A DNA stretch of 64,000 bases from Dendrolimus kikuchii (taxonomy: Eukaryota > Arthropoda > Insecta > Lepidoptera > Lasiocampidae): assembly GCA_019925095.2 (NCBI GenBank), contig CM034410.1, positions 16,536,436 through 16,600,435 on the forward strand, read 5' to 3'. The position numbers and the translations under genes were made by a program. Positions within the stretch are counted from its first letter, which is position 1; each line of letters opens with the position of its first letter. The notes under the pieces are model-generated. The model was given only the letters and a program-made list of their open reading frames with translations, searched no databases and was not told the DNA's origin. Positions 51,942-62,562 of the stretch are shown piece by piece.

Positions 51942-53308
51942 TTAATCAGTATTTTACCTTGCCTCTCAAAAGTTCTGGAAAAAGTAGTCTGTACGCAGTT
52001 AACCGAATTTTTAGAAAACCATCATATTCTACCAGAGTTTCAGTCGGGTTTTAGAAAAAAACGTGGTACTACTACAGCCTTACTAGATGTTACCGACAAC
52101 ATTCTTTGCGCTCAAGATGATGGATTGTGCACAATACTTGTCCTGCTTGATTTCTCAAGAGCTTTTGACTCCATAAACATAAATTTATTAATAAGTAAAT
52201 TAAGTTATTATGGTTTTGACAAAGAGGCTATTCGATGGTTTTACAGTTATTTAAGTAGTCGCTGCCAATATTTCAAGTTAAACCGAAACGATGGCACATC
52301 TCTATCATCCATGGAAACGCCTGTTACTAGGGGAGTTCCGCAAGGTTCAATTTTGGGACCCATCTTATTTATTTTATATTCTGCCGATATAGTAGCACAA
52401 ATTAAACACTGCAAGTTTCATATCTACGCCGATGATACGCAGGTTTAAATTTATGTAAGCCATCCGATATTGATTCAGCTATAGTTAAGCTTAATGATGA
52501 TTTGGCTAGCATATCTAATTGGTCCAAAAATAATTCATTATTATTAAACCCTACAAAAACGAAATTTATGATATTCGGCAGCAAATCCCAACTTTTAGAA
52601 CTAAATCCCTCAGTGACAGTATCGCTCATGGACAAACCAATTGAGCGAGTTTACGAGGCTCGAAACTTGGGTTTACACGTTGATTGTGACTTAAGATTTC
52701 AAACACATGTGACCAGTTCTGTTCAAAATTGTTTTTATAAACTCAAAGTTCTATATAAAATGCGCCCATACCTAAACGAGACTCTACGTATTCAGTTAGC
52801 AGAATCCTTAGTACTATCGCGTTTGAATTATTCCGACATTGTTTTTGGCCCTCGTCTTCTATCTAGTACCAAGAGATTAATTCAGCGTGTTCAAAATGCT
52901 TGTGCCAGATTCTGCTTCGATATTCCATTGAGAGGTCATGTAACACCATATCTTAATAAACATTCAATATTAAAGATGACGCATCGTCGCAAGTTACATC
53001 TAGCTTGTCTCCTTTTTGGAGTAATCAAGCACAGATTGCCTTCGTACCTGTACGACAAATTAACTTGGATGTCAAGTCGCAGGTCGATCGGGACAAGGAA
53101 GTGTGCAGTACAGCTCTTGATGCAGCGGCACTCCTCAGCCTCTTTCAAAGGTAGTTTTAAATATGCTGCTTCAAAATGTTGGAACAACATTCCCCCACCA
53201 ATAAGGAACCTGCAGTCAGTTCAAGGGTTTAGGGTCACACTCAAGAAGTTTCTTGTTGACCACCAAAAATCACAGGCGGGCCAAAGACACGACACCAGCA
53301 TTTTATAA
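51942..53308 (+). pseudogene. CR1-group LINE reverse transcriptase, 5'-truncated
   Basis: Non-LTR reverse transcriptase. Homology starts within the palm at ISILPCLSKVLEKVV, then LPEFQSGFRKKRGTTTAL, VLLDFSRAFDSIN (motif A), RGVPQGSILGPILF (motif B) and IYADDTQV (motif C, aspartates near 52432). A one-base frame change at about 52444 shifts reading to a second frame with SISNWSKNNSLLLNPTKTKF (motif D/E region), then RLNYSDIVFGP and the C-terminal KCWNNIPPPIRNL...GFR. Endonuclease and finger parts are lost. The C-terminal WNNIPPPIR form and lack of RNase H suggest the CR1/L2/Daphne group. Confidence 0.9.
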
Positions 53309-53760
53309 TTCTGGTATTGCTTTAAGGCTGTTTTTTTATTTATTTACTTTGTCTATCGAATAATATGTTGTGTATAATATCATTAAATTTATTATATGTT
53401 TATGTGTTGTATATGATTGATTTTATCTTATAAATATTTGTAAATTTATTGATATCAGTATAATTATTATACATTATTATATATATTATATGAGTTCACA
53501 CACACAGTTATAACTCAGTATTAATATTTGTCTTTATTACAACTATAATATAATTATTTATTAATAATATAATATATAGTTTGCCGTGACGTCGCTCTAG
53601 GGTCAAGCGGAAGATCAGCGTTGGTCTAACAGATCGACATTTTTGCTGAGCTTGATCCAATTTTTAGGACATAATATGTATATTATCAGATACTTTGTGG
53701 TTGTTTTCTCTTTTTTTTCTTTCTTTCTTTTCTTTCTTATTGTATTTAATTTTTACTTTT
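53309..53760 (+). mobile_element. 3' UTR of the LINE
   Basis: AT-rich 3' UTR with GTCAAGCGGAAGATCAGCGT (53610) and a terminal CTTT/TTTTC tract (53706-53742). Pieces of the same UTR lie at 2055, 27697 and 33737. Confidence 0.6.
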
Positions 53761-53810
53761 AATGTGTTTAATGTCCTGTTTGTTGTATATGTCCTAAAAA
53801 TAAACTTGTT

Positions 53811-54035
53811 TCCAGGTGGTAGGGCATTTCTCCGACTGGATGGCTTCCACCCCTTGTCTAGAGTATGCCGCCATAACAACCTTAAGTTTTGTTCCGGTAT
53901 TAGTGACCAGTTTCCAGTGTCCCTTAAGAGGGCAGCAGCGCATTTGCAGCACCTTTGGTATTGCATATACCATAGGCGATGATAACTGCTATCCATCAAG
54001 TGGGCCGTCTGCTTGTCTGCTGATCTCCTGCAATA
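53811..54035 (+). mobile_element. FAM1, 5'-truncated (plus)
   Basis: Begins at TTCCAGGTGGTAGGGCATTT and keeps GCTGATCTCCTGCAATAAAA. Confidence 0.85.
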
Positions 54036-54335
54036 AAAAAGTGTACAATAGCATTCTAATATATAATATTATGTTACTAAGTAAAATTAAATCTTTCATC
54101 AAGTTTTGGTGACGCTGCGGCTTGAAGGGAAGATTAAAGGCGTGGCTAATTAGACCCTGCCGTAGTAACACAACCGTTGCAAATAACGGCCATAACTCTC
54201 AAGGCAAAGGTCAGTCTTGCCGACACTTGTTGTCTTGCCGGCCCTAGAAGACGGTACCCATGATAATTTATTGAAAACTTGTAATACTGGTGGGTACAAT
54301 ACTGTCACAGCACTAGTTTTTAGTTTTATAGTATA
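54036..54335. other. unassigned DNA
   Basis: Nothing recognised. Confidence 0.35.
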
Positions 54336-55116
54336 CTAGCTTCTGCACGCAACTTCGTCCGCGTGGAATAGCTAAAAAAGAGTAAGGTAAAAAAACCCCC
54401 GATTTTGAAATACTCTTCATTTATGCTCCGCTCCTATTGGTCTTAGCGTGATGATATATAGCCTATAGCCTTCCTCGATAAATGGGCTATCCAACATTAA
54501 AAGAATTTTTCAAATCGGACCAGTAGTTCCTGAGATTAGCGCGTTCAATCAAACAATATTAGTATATTTGGCTACAACACTAATACTTATATTTTAAATA
54601 TCCCGATATCTTTTGAATGAAACGTCCGAATTGAATAATTTAAAAGTCCCAGAAAGGTATTGAATTCGTCTTGAATATGGAGTAATTTATTTTGATAAGG
54701 ATTAATACCAAGGTATAAAATAAAGACTTTTTGAAGCGACGGCATTTTAATTATTTAAAATAAAAGAAAACACTTATTGTGAGGCAACTACAATAGTTAG
54801 ACATATGGTTACGCCATATTTTTTGTAGACAATTATATGTTCTGCAAAGTGGTAGTACATTCTTTTGTTCTATAATCAATAGTTTTCGCAGCGCACGCCG
54901 TGTAAGGATTTTTTCGGGTCATTTTTTTACACCTTGCGTTACATTATTGGACTTTTAGTAAGGATCCCTAATGTTTTGAAAATATAATATAGCCTATAGC
55001 TTTCCTCGATAAATGTACTATTCGACACTGAAAGAATTTTTCAAATCGGACCCGCGGTTGCTGAGATTAGCGCGTTTAAACAAACAAACTCTTCAGCTTT
55101 ATAATATTAGTATAGA
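54336..55116 (-). mobile_element. Helitron family 1, long form (minus)
   Basis: CTAGCTTCTGCACGCAAC to ATATTAGTATAGA, 781 bp, with A54335 and T55117 outside. Same two-headed composite as 37008 and 39641. Confidence 0.85.
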
Positions 55117-55302
55117 TTGCTTCTATCGCTGCGCGCACTGTCATTAAAAGCTTTATGTTGAAACTATTATCGCTCGATAAAAACTGGTAATCCATGCTTA
55201 GACGGTAAAAACTAGATTAGACGTATAAATAATAGTGATCCTCCTTGAACCTTAGATTAGTGAGACACTAAAATAAAGCTATCCCCTTTTTACTATAAAT
55301 AT
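55117..55302. other. unassigned spacer
   Basis: Ends in a TA/CATA run leading into the RTE tail. Confidence 0.3.
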
Positions 55303-55930
55303 ATATATACATACATACATAACTTCACGCCAGTTCCCTTGCGGCGTAGGCACGAACAACAGAGCGCCATTTAGGCCCATTCTTACACACCTCACTTGCC
55401 TCTTTGATATTCATAACTCTTGTCATGCAAGCTCGTCTGTTCTTAAGGCTCCTGACATCACCCTCCGCTAGTACACGCTCAATTTGATCATGTAAGGTGT
55501 GTCGTGGCCTTCCACGACTTCTGCATCCATCCACTTTTGCATTGTATATCTGTTTAGTCATTCTTTCATCATGCATTCTTTCCACATGCCCGAACCACCG
55601 GAGCATTCCTTTCCTTACCTTCACCCCGACACTCTCTTTCAGACCAACTCTCTTTCTTACTTCGGTATTACGAACGCGGTCCGCGAGCGTCACTCCGCAG
55701 ATTTTGCGCAGTGCTCGCATCTCAACCGCGTTTACTCTACTTTCATGCTCTCTCTTCCATACCCAACTCTCGCTTCCATACGTGAGCGTAGGTACCAGCA
55801 CCGCGTTGTGTACGGCGAGCTGGGCCTTCAGGCTGAGTTTCTTAGCGCCTAGAAGTTTACCTAACGCTCCATTCAAACTATTCCCCAAATTCACTCTTCT
55901 TTCTATATCAGTGGTGTACCTTCCATCACT
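55303..55930 (-). pseudogene. RTE-type LINE, longest C-terminal segment
   Basis: Minus frame 55325-56017. From SSDGRYTTDIERRVNLGNSL the homology is continuous: AKKLSLKAQLAVHNAVLVPT, TYGSESWVWKREHESRVNAV, EMRALRKICGVTLADRV, KGMLRWFGHVERMHDERM and VVRAYAARELA*. This is the region after the polymerase domain of RTE-type proteins. The tail is TATACATACATACAT (55307-55320). 5'-truncated but with no stop in 200 codons, so it is the youngest-looking RTE copy. The upstream 30 codons are not RTE. Confidence 0.85.
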
Positions 55931-56484
55931 GCTAAAAGCACTATAAATACATATATATAATATGTAATAATAAATACTAGTGGTAGCCCGTGGTCGAAAT
56001 TTGACCATAATAATCAATGTCAGACTATACTTCTATAATCACAGATTTCGCCAAGGCTACACTGTTAATTTGACTTGAACAATAAACCAAAGAGTATATA
56101 TGCGTGTGTGTATCAAATACATGGTAATCTGTATAATGTTTTTTTTATTGATTTTATGTCTTTTTTGTGCATAATTTTAAAAAAATATTAGTATTCGTTA
56201 CTTCTCTATATAAACTATAACTGTGCGAAATTTCATACTCCTCCGTCCGCGCAATTTTCGTAAAAAGGGGTACAAAGTTTTTGCTTCACGTATTGATATA
56301 TAGATATAATAATATATCTGTGGTAAAACTACGTTTCAGCGGTTTTAAGCGGCCACTTTTCAGTGTTCGAGTTTTCCGAAACGTCGGAATAACCAAAATC
56401 AAATAAATTACCGCGCTTAAAACCGTTAAAACATAGTTTCATTATGTACACAAGTCGCGAAAACTTAAGAAAATATAATATATC
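55931..56484. other. unassigned; repeat W copy 56070-56300
   Basis: CAAATACATGGTAATCTGTA and GTGCGAAATTTCATACTCCT to CAATTTTCGTAAAAAGG match 23040-23135 and 23712-23805. 56325-56445 matches 27420-27510 (ACGTCGGAATAA, TCAAATAAATTACCGCGCTT). Names unknown. Confidence 0.45.
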
Positions 56485-56785
56485 TGTGCATGAACGGAGA
56501 AAAAATACAATTACTTGTGGCCGGGCGGCTTGTCGTAAGACCCGACATAACCCAGAGCCAAGTAGTAAGGTACTTGATCGTTTGTATGTCTACCACCCCT
56601 GGTTTAGAGTATACCGCAGTAACAACCTTGAGTTGTGTTCCGGCATTAGTGACCAGGTTCCAGTCTCCCTTAAGGGAGCAGCAGCGCATTTGTAGCACCT
56701 TTGGTGTTGCAAATGTCCACAGGCGATGGTAACCGCTTTCCGTCAAGTGAGCCGTCTGCCTGTCTGCTGAACTCAAGCAATAAAA
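56485..56785 (+). mobile_element. FAM1 retroposon copy, diverged (plus)
   Basis: CTGTGCATGAACGGAGAAAA to CTGAACTCAAGCAATAAAAA. More substitutions than average in the middle. Confidence 0.8.
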
Positions 56786-57184
56786 AAAGGACAGGCGTGG
56801 AAATAACATCTTATTATCTTACTTTTAAAATGGGCATAATTTGACTTACTTCCTAAACAATAATAAATGCGCCATTTGACTCCTTTTACTTGTAGAAACT
56901 TATGACGTCATAAGTTCCGCTCACGCGAAACCTATGAGGCTACGACGGTTTGTAAAATGACAAAAATCTCCTCGACAAAAATTAAATAATAAATGCATAC
57001 GTCACGTATGTAACAGCCATGACGAGACGAGACCTTAGGGCCTAACACGGTCGCCTTTGGAGAATTGCTTAGTGTAATTGACACGTGTCTAGATATATTG
57101 GTACTTAGTTGTAAGACATAGCATAAGTTCCAGTCCTATTTTGATATTTGTCATATTCGTCATATGAATCTGTGAAAACGTGTG
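56786..57184. other. unassigned DNA
   Basis: Nothing recognised. Confidence 0.35.
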
Positions 57185-57388
57185 TCTATGGATGGCTACC
57201 ACCCCTGGTCTGAAGTATGACGCCATAACAACCTTGAGTTGTGCTCCGGCATTAGTGACCAGGTTCCAGTCTCCTTTAAGAGAGCAGCAGCGCATTTGTA
57301 GCAACTTTGGTGTTGCAAATGTCCATAGGCGTTAACCGCTTTCCATCAAGTGGGCCGTCTGCCTGTCTGCTGATCTCCTGCAATAAAA
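57185..57388 (+). mobile_element. FAM1, 5'-truncated (plus)
   Basis: Begins at ATGGATGGCTACCACCCC, ends GATCTCCTGCAATAAAAAAA. Confidence 0.85.
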
Positions 57389-57811
57389 AAAAGGAAACGA
57401 CCTCTTAGTCTTTCTTGTGCCGCAGCACGGAAACCTTCTTCAGCATCAACCGCGTTTAAATCCCGGATGCGTTCGAAGCATTCATTCCGACGCCTAAAAT
57501 CCGCTTTCCTATTTTTTCTTCTTCACTTCGCGCAGTCTTCGCAGACTGAAGGATGTGAGAAGTCTTGGCGAGGTCTTTCCATGTGACTTCACTCATCCAT
57601 CGCTTGTGTCGTTCAAGTATAGCCCACTCTTCACTGCTTTATGTTCACCAACGTTGACAGCTGTATTGCGTAAATGATGCGAGTAAATCTTACCATGTTT
57701 AGTTTTTGCGCCGGCCGTTGGGCGCTGGTGGTCAGCCGTCCTTTTGTTCAAATGTCACACGTCTAGTTTACTTCAGGACGCTCACAACGATGTAAATAAT
57801 GTCTCATATAC
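57389..57811 (-). pseudogene. RTE-like LINE remnant, strongly decayed
   Basis: 57430-57720 echoes the 8641-9170 remnant (GCGTTCGAAGCATTC versus GCGTTCGGAGCGGTC; CTTCACTTCGCGCAGTC; CATCCATCGCTTGTGTCG), with many indels. No frame of useful length. Confidence 0.35.
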
Positions 57812-58188
57812 TAGCATGGCAGACGTTACCCTACCCTGAAAATGTAAAGAATTCTGGGATCTACCTACTGGGTCCAATTGTATATCTAAATTATTCAGGA
57901 ACCCACTCAAAATTTTTTTTTTCGTCAACTCTTAGTTTTAGTCCACTGAAAAAGTACATTTAGGGTTTGCGTTTTTCGGAGGACGCAATTTTATTTTTTA
58001 TGTGTAGGGAGGGGGGTTAGTATAATGAATAATAACATAGGAATGTTGATAAAATGATAAATTATATGAATTAAAAAAAATATAATAGAAAACTTAGCCT
58101 TAGTTCGTTTACGTCGTATTCTTATGAGTATTCAAGAATCTGATCAACTTCGGAGCGCTGTAAAACGCAGATAAAATTAAACAAATAA
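57812..58188. other. unassigned; Helitron family 3 scrap
   Basis: 57812-57912 (CTAGCATGGCAGACGTTACC, GGAACCCACTCAAA) is a family 3 end (minus). The rest is unassigned. Confidence 0.4.
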
Positions 58189-59370
58189 TAGGTTGGGGAA
58201 AAAGTCTTTTCGCATTTGTATGTATGAACTTATAATAAGATCTCTTTGGCTATACCATTTGTATCTGGCTGCTTTTGGTATCATTAAAAAGTTTTAATTT
58301 TAAAGAAGACAATTCCAAATTCAAATTAGGAAAATGTGTGATTTTCATTTGTTTTTCTTATTGTTAAAATGAGTGAATCTAATGAAGAAATTCGATACAT
58401 TTTATAATTTTACTACAAAAAAGGTAAAAATGCAACACAAGCCGCGAAAAAAATTCGTGATGTTTATGGACCTAATGCAGTATCTGTGAGAGTAGCGCAA
58501 ATTTGGTTTAAGCGTTTTCAATCCGGAAATTTTGATATCAAAGATGCACGTCGCTCTGGCCGCCCTGTTACGGACAAAATTGATGCCATTTTTGAAAAAG
58601 TGGAGCAAGATCGGCATATTAGTAGTTACGATGTAGCTGGAGAACTGGGAATTGACCACAAAACGGTTTTGGCGCATTTGAAAAAAGCTGGGTACACAAA
58701 AGAGCTCGATATTTGGGTGCCTCGTGAGCTCACTGAAAGAAACCTAATGAACCGTGTACTCATTTGTGATTCTTTATTACGACGTAATGAAACTGAACCA
58801 TTTTTGAAGAAGCTGATAACTGGTGATGAAAAGTGGATCACGTACGACAAGAACGTGTGAAAAAGATCGTGGTCAAAGGCCGCTCAGGCTTCACAGACTG
58901 TGGCGAAACCCGGGTTAACTCGCAACAAGGTGATGCTGTGTGTATGGTGGGATTGGAAGGGCATTATTCATTATGAGCTGTTACCGCCAGGCAGGACCAT
59001 CGATTCTAAACTGTACGGCGAACAACTGATGAGATTAAAGCAAAAAGTTGAGAGAAAGCGGCCGGAATTAATCAACAGAAGGGGTGTAATTTTTCACATC
59101 ATAGCCACTCAGCAAAAATTACGAGAGTTTGGCTGGGAGGTGTTAATGCATCCTGATGCAGTCCTGACTTTGCACCTTCAGATTTTCACCTGTTTCGGTC
59201 TCTGCAGAATTCCTTAGGCAGTGTCAGATTAACATCACGAGAGGACTGCCAAAACCACTTGTCGCAGTTTTTTGATCAGAAGCCCCAAAATTTTTAAAGC
59301 AAAAGTTAACCAACAAAATGGCACCTACATACTTTAGTCAAATGTAAATAAACTTTATAATATAATATCC
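58189..59370 (+). mobile_element. mariner element, decayed
   Basis: Left end TAGGTTGGGGAAAAAGTC at 58189. I cannot find the matching inverted end on the right, where sequence after 59340 is AT-rich. The transposase remnant is given separately. Confidence 0.75.
58369..59300 (+). pseudogene. mariner transposase, dead
   Basis: Starts MSESNEEIRYIL with a stop at 58405, then continues KGKNATQAAKKIRDVYG (helix-turn-helix), WFKRFQSGNFDIKDARRSGR, VEQDRHISSYDVAGELGI, WVPRELTERN and LITGDEKWITYDKNV, with the first catalytic aspartate in GDEKW. A second stop is at 58858. Downstream are VWWDWKGIIHYELLPPGRT and then RRGVIFHIIATQQKLREFGW, where roughly 8 residues including the second catalytic aspartate (HQDNARPH block) are deleted in frame. 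A frameshift follows at HP, so the third aspartate segment lies in another frame. Tc1/mariner of the mellifera/cecropia-like kind. It cuts and pastes the element at TA; this copy cannot. Confidence 0.9.
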
Positions 59371-59404
59371 AGGAAACCACACAAAAAATGTTTTCGTTAA
59401 ACTT

Positions 59405-59582
59405 TGGTTTAGGGCACTTGCCCGACTGGATGGCTACCACCCCTGGTCTAGAGTATGCCGCCATAACAACCTTGGGTTGTGTTCCGGCATCAGTGGCTAG
59501 GTTCCAGTTTCTCCTTCAAAGCCGGCAGCACCTCTGGTATTGCTAATGTCCATAGGCGACGGTAACCACTTTCCACCACAGT
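59405..59582 (+). mobile_element. FAM1, internal part (plus)
   Basis: GGGCACTTGCCCGACTGGAT to GACGGTAACCACTTTCC. Both ends are missing. It abuts an inverted copy. Confidence 0.75.
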
Positions 59583-59786
59583 AACACCAAAGGTGCTACA
59601 AATGCGCTGCTGCTCTCTTATGGGAGACTGGAACCTGGTCACTAATGCCGAAACACAACATAATGTTGTTATGGCGCCATACTCTAGACCAGGGGTGGTC
59701 GCCATCCAGTCGAGCAAATACTCTACCACCTGGCTGTGGGTTGTTTCGTCGCCTCTTACGACAGGCCGCCCCAACGCAGGAAATTG
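59583..59786 (-). mobile_element. FAM1, inverted neighbour (minus)
   Basis: AACACCAAAGGTGCTACAAA to GCCCCAACGCAGGAAATTG. Its 3' third and its first 30 bp or so are missing. Opposed to 59405-59582 with almost no spacer. Confidence 0.75.
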
Positions 59787-60150
59787 ATAGATAGATAGAT
59801 AGCACTTTATTGTACACCATTACAGAAAACTTACAAGCTAGTATTTCTTTTTTTTAAGGCGGGGAAAATGCCATTTACGCACAATACTGGGTCCTTTGCA
59901 AGGGATTAGACCATAGTTAATCATGACAGCTTTCCCCTTTGATAAGGGGCAATCCGAACGATAATCAAGTCAGCTTGTGTGGAGACTCAGAGAAGTTGCA
60001 CGGGCAACAGCCGCTACCCACTAAAACCACCCTCCTCCCATGTGCCCCGCGCTTTTTATGTAGGAAAGGCACGAGCTAGTATTATACTAATTGTGTACAA
60101 AGGGCGGTGTTATCGCTAAAAAGCGATCTCTTCCAGACAACCGGTGGCAA
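59787..60150 (-). mobile_element. CR1-like LINE 3' tail with B inserted
   Basis: (GATA)n at 59786-59803, GCACTTTATTGTACACCATT, then after the insertion AAGGGCGGTGTTATCGCTAA and GCGATCTCTTCCAGACAACC. The same tail as at 34497; it ends in GATA instead of TGAA repeats. Confidence 0.7.
59836..60083 (-). mobile_element. retroposon B copy, 10-bp TSD
   Basis: Body 59846-60073 between copies of AGCTAGTATT (59836-59845, 60074-60083), T run at the left. The shortest of the three B copies, nested in the LINE tail. Confidence 0.85.
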
Positions 60151-60345
60151 GAATATTGCTGATTAGGAGTGGCGATGATGGTATACATATAATTATTGTA
60201 CGATTACTTACATTTTAATAATAAATATATTAAAATGCAACTATTTAAACATAATAAACATATAACTATATACAATATAATATTTACTAATTGTTATACA
60301 ATGCAAGAAAACTTAACTTATTTGTATTGTATTCTACTCATAGTC
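60151..60345. other. unassigned DNA
   Basis: AT-rich; its right end (60300-60345) is shared with 3990-4030, so it belongs to the 3' side of the domain element below. Confidence 0.4.
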
Positions 60346-60353
60346 CCTCAAGA

Positions 60354-60683
60354 CTATAAGTAGAATACTGAGCCCAGATCACCGTCTTCTATGGGTAAGG
60401 TGCCCAGAAGGCTGGCTACGTTTCCTCGCTGGATAGCCATACTGATCCGTTGGCCGAGGTAAGCAGCAGCCCTCTGATCACCCGAAGAGTCAATGAGTCG
60501 TTTCGATAAATTTTGGTAGAGGCTCATGGCCTCAAGACCCCACGGTCCAAGCGTCTCGACAGCAAACGGCACAAACATATAACTCTCACAGAGGGTTGCA
60601 TATTTGCGCCGCTTGAGTGATTCGGCTGTTTCCGCCGCTGAACCGGCTGATTTAGACGTGTTTGGTAAATGGGATGCGGCCAA
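60354..60683 (-). pseudogene. retroelement-associated C-terminal domain, copy 3
   Basis: The most complete copy (109 codons, minus): AASHLPNTSKSAGSAAETAE, SLKRRKYATLCESYMFVPFA, VETLGPWGLEAMSLYQNLSK, then GDQRAAAYLGQRISMAIQRG and NVASLLGTLPIEDGDLGSVF. Downstream sequence matches 3990-4030. The upstream RRPDGMTLIPWQRG block of copy 1 is missing here. Role unknown; the block recurs in reverse-transcriptase-linked animal proteins as far as I recall. Confidence 0.6.
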
Positions 60684-61020
60684 CGGTCTACTAATTATAT
60701 AAAATTACATATTCATGTATTCTTTCTACGTACCTGCACAGATGAAACTATCTAGATAGACAATTTAACTAAAATTTTCATAAGGAAAACAAAGTACAGT
60801 TAGAACCACTCCAGGCATTACTAGAAAAAAACAGGGTAAAGCATAGGCGGCTGGATCTTCCGTTTGTGCCGTTTAACAGCAAGCCTGGAATAATATTTCT
60901 CATTCCACATGCAGCTCCTGGTATCTCCGCATACGTGGCGAGTGCTTTGAACCAACGCTCTCCATACTTGGGATGACGGCGTAACTCGTCACAGTATAAA
61001 TATGTACAGTTGAGTATTTA
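60684..61020. other. unassigned DNA
   Basis: No supported feature. Confidence 0.35.
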
Positions 61021-61258
61021 ATACATATACATATATAACTTCACGCCAGTTCCCTTTCTGGGGGAAGCACGAACAATAGAGCGCCATTCAGGCTTATTCT
61101 TACACACGTCACTTGCTTCTTTGACATTCATAGCTCTTGTCATGCACGCTCGTCTGTTCTTAAGGCTCCTGACATCACCTTCTGCTAGTACACGATCAAT
61201 TTGATCATAGAAAGTGTGTCGTGGCCTTCCAAGACTTCTGCATCCATCCACTTTTGCA
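61021..61258 (-). pseudogene. RTE-type LINE 3' end
   Basis: Minus: KVDGCRSLGRPRHTFYDQID to VCKNKPEWRSIVRA, with a one-base change before the end (CCCTTTCTGGGGGAAG) that shifts the last codons. The tail is TACATATACATATATAAC. Confidence 0.7.
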
Positions 61259-61261
61259 GTA

Positions 61262-61423
61262 TTTAATACAAACGAGCGCTTAGTAGACCTCTCACGCGAC
61301 CAAAAGGCTGGCGTCTGTTTTGCTCAAAGGGTAAGCATTGCTATTCAGCGTGGTAACGCCGCCAGCCTTTTGGGAACGTTCCCGGTAAGTGACAGTGGTT
61401 TGGGACCAATATTTTATCTATAA
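61262..61423 (+). pseudogene. retroelement-associated C-terminal domain, copy 4
   Basis: FNTNERLVDLSRDQKAGVCF then AQRVSIAIQRGNAASLLGTF and PVSDSGLGPIFYL*. Only the last 50 residues. It begins directly where the RTE fragment stops. Confidence 0.6.
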
Positions 61424-61938
61424 TTTTGCTCTCCTTTTTTTTATTTAGTTTTAGTATTTAATTTTAGGTTTCTATTTTATAGTTTAGTTTAATTTTTAAA
61501 ATAATTTTGGTTGTAACAGGGAATGTTGAAAATATGTAAAAAATAATAAACTACCAATTCGCAATCAGCAAAGAGGAAACTATTATCTGTGGAGTTTAGT
61601 CGTTGAAAATCTATTTTCATAATTTTACGAGCAGTGAAATAATACAAGCGTTACGTTTTTTTTATTATACAACTTCGAACTTTAATGCAATGAAATAAGA
61701 TCTAAAATAATTCCGATTAGTGCGAGATATGGTATTTTAAAATTAGGTCTTACAAACGCCCTTATTCGGCTGGAGCGTTGCATATTCAATGTACGAGCCA
61801 ATATTGCTCGTACAGCGTGTTTTACATATAAATACGCAACAAATAATATACTAAGACGTATTAACATCACCATCACGTGCGGCACTTGTGCACTGCAAGT
61901 TGTGCGTACGAAAGATTTAGAAGAGAAGTTTAATAGAA
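61424..61938. other. unassigned AT-rich DNA
   Basis: The 89-codon minus frame 61682-61951 has no recognisable homology; nothing else. Confidence 0.35.
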
Positions 61939-62165
61939 GACATACATACATACATACATAACTTCACGCCAGTTCCCTTGCGGGGTAGGCACGAACAACA
62001 GAGTGCCATTTAGGCTTATTCTTACACACCTCACTTGCCTCTTTGACATTCATACCTCTTGTCATGCAAGCTCGTCTGTTCTTAAGGCTCCTGACATCAC
62101 CTTCTGTTAGTACACGATCAATTTGATCATGGAAGGTGTGTCGTGGCCTTCCACGACTTCTAGAC
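61939..62165 (-). pseudogene. RTE-type LINE 3' end
   Basis: Tail ACATACATACATACATAC (61941-61960), then the last 60 codons or so up to RGRPRHTFHDQID. 5'-truncated. Confidence 0.75.
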
Positions 62166-62269
62166 TTCTAATAGAAGACGGTGTCGAGTTTAGTGGGCAG
62201 TTGACTGAAGGAGGAGTTTAGCAAAGTTTAAAAGGAGATCCAGAAGCGGGCTACGTGCGGTATATTCTA
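62166..62269. other. unassigned spacer
   Basis: Nothing recognised. Confidence 0.3.
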
Positions 62270-62457
62270 GTCTAGAGTATGCCGCCATTACAACCTTTAG
62301 TTGTGTTCCGGCATTAGTGACCAAGTTCCAGTCTCCCTTAAGAGAGCAGCAGCGCATTTATAGCACATTTGGTGTTGCAAATGTCCATAGGCGACGGTAA
62401 CCGCTTTCCATCAAGTGGGCCGTCTGCCTGTCTGCTGAACTCCTGCAATAAAAAAAA
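62270..62457 (+). mobile_element. FAM1, 5'-truncated (plus)
   Basis: Begins at TAGTCTAGAGTATGCCGCC, ends CTCCTGCAATAAAAAAAA. Confidence 0.85.
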
Positions 62458-62562
62458 TGTATCATTGGGATAGTGCGTCGTTAGTTATGCGTGTAGAGGC
62501 AACCCTGCGAACAAGAATCAGGTACGGCTGTATAAGTTAATAAAAGCGTTTAGTTATAAAAT

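Noticed and set aside
55497..55946. 149- and 117-codon plus-strand frames
   Set aside because: Antisense of the RTE C-terminal region; the minus reading has the conserved motifs.
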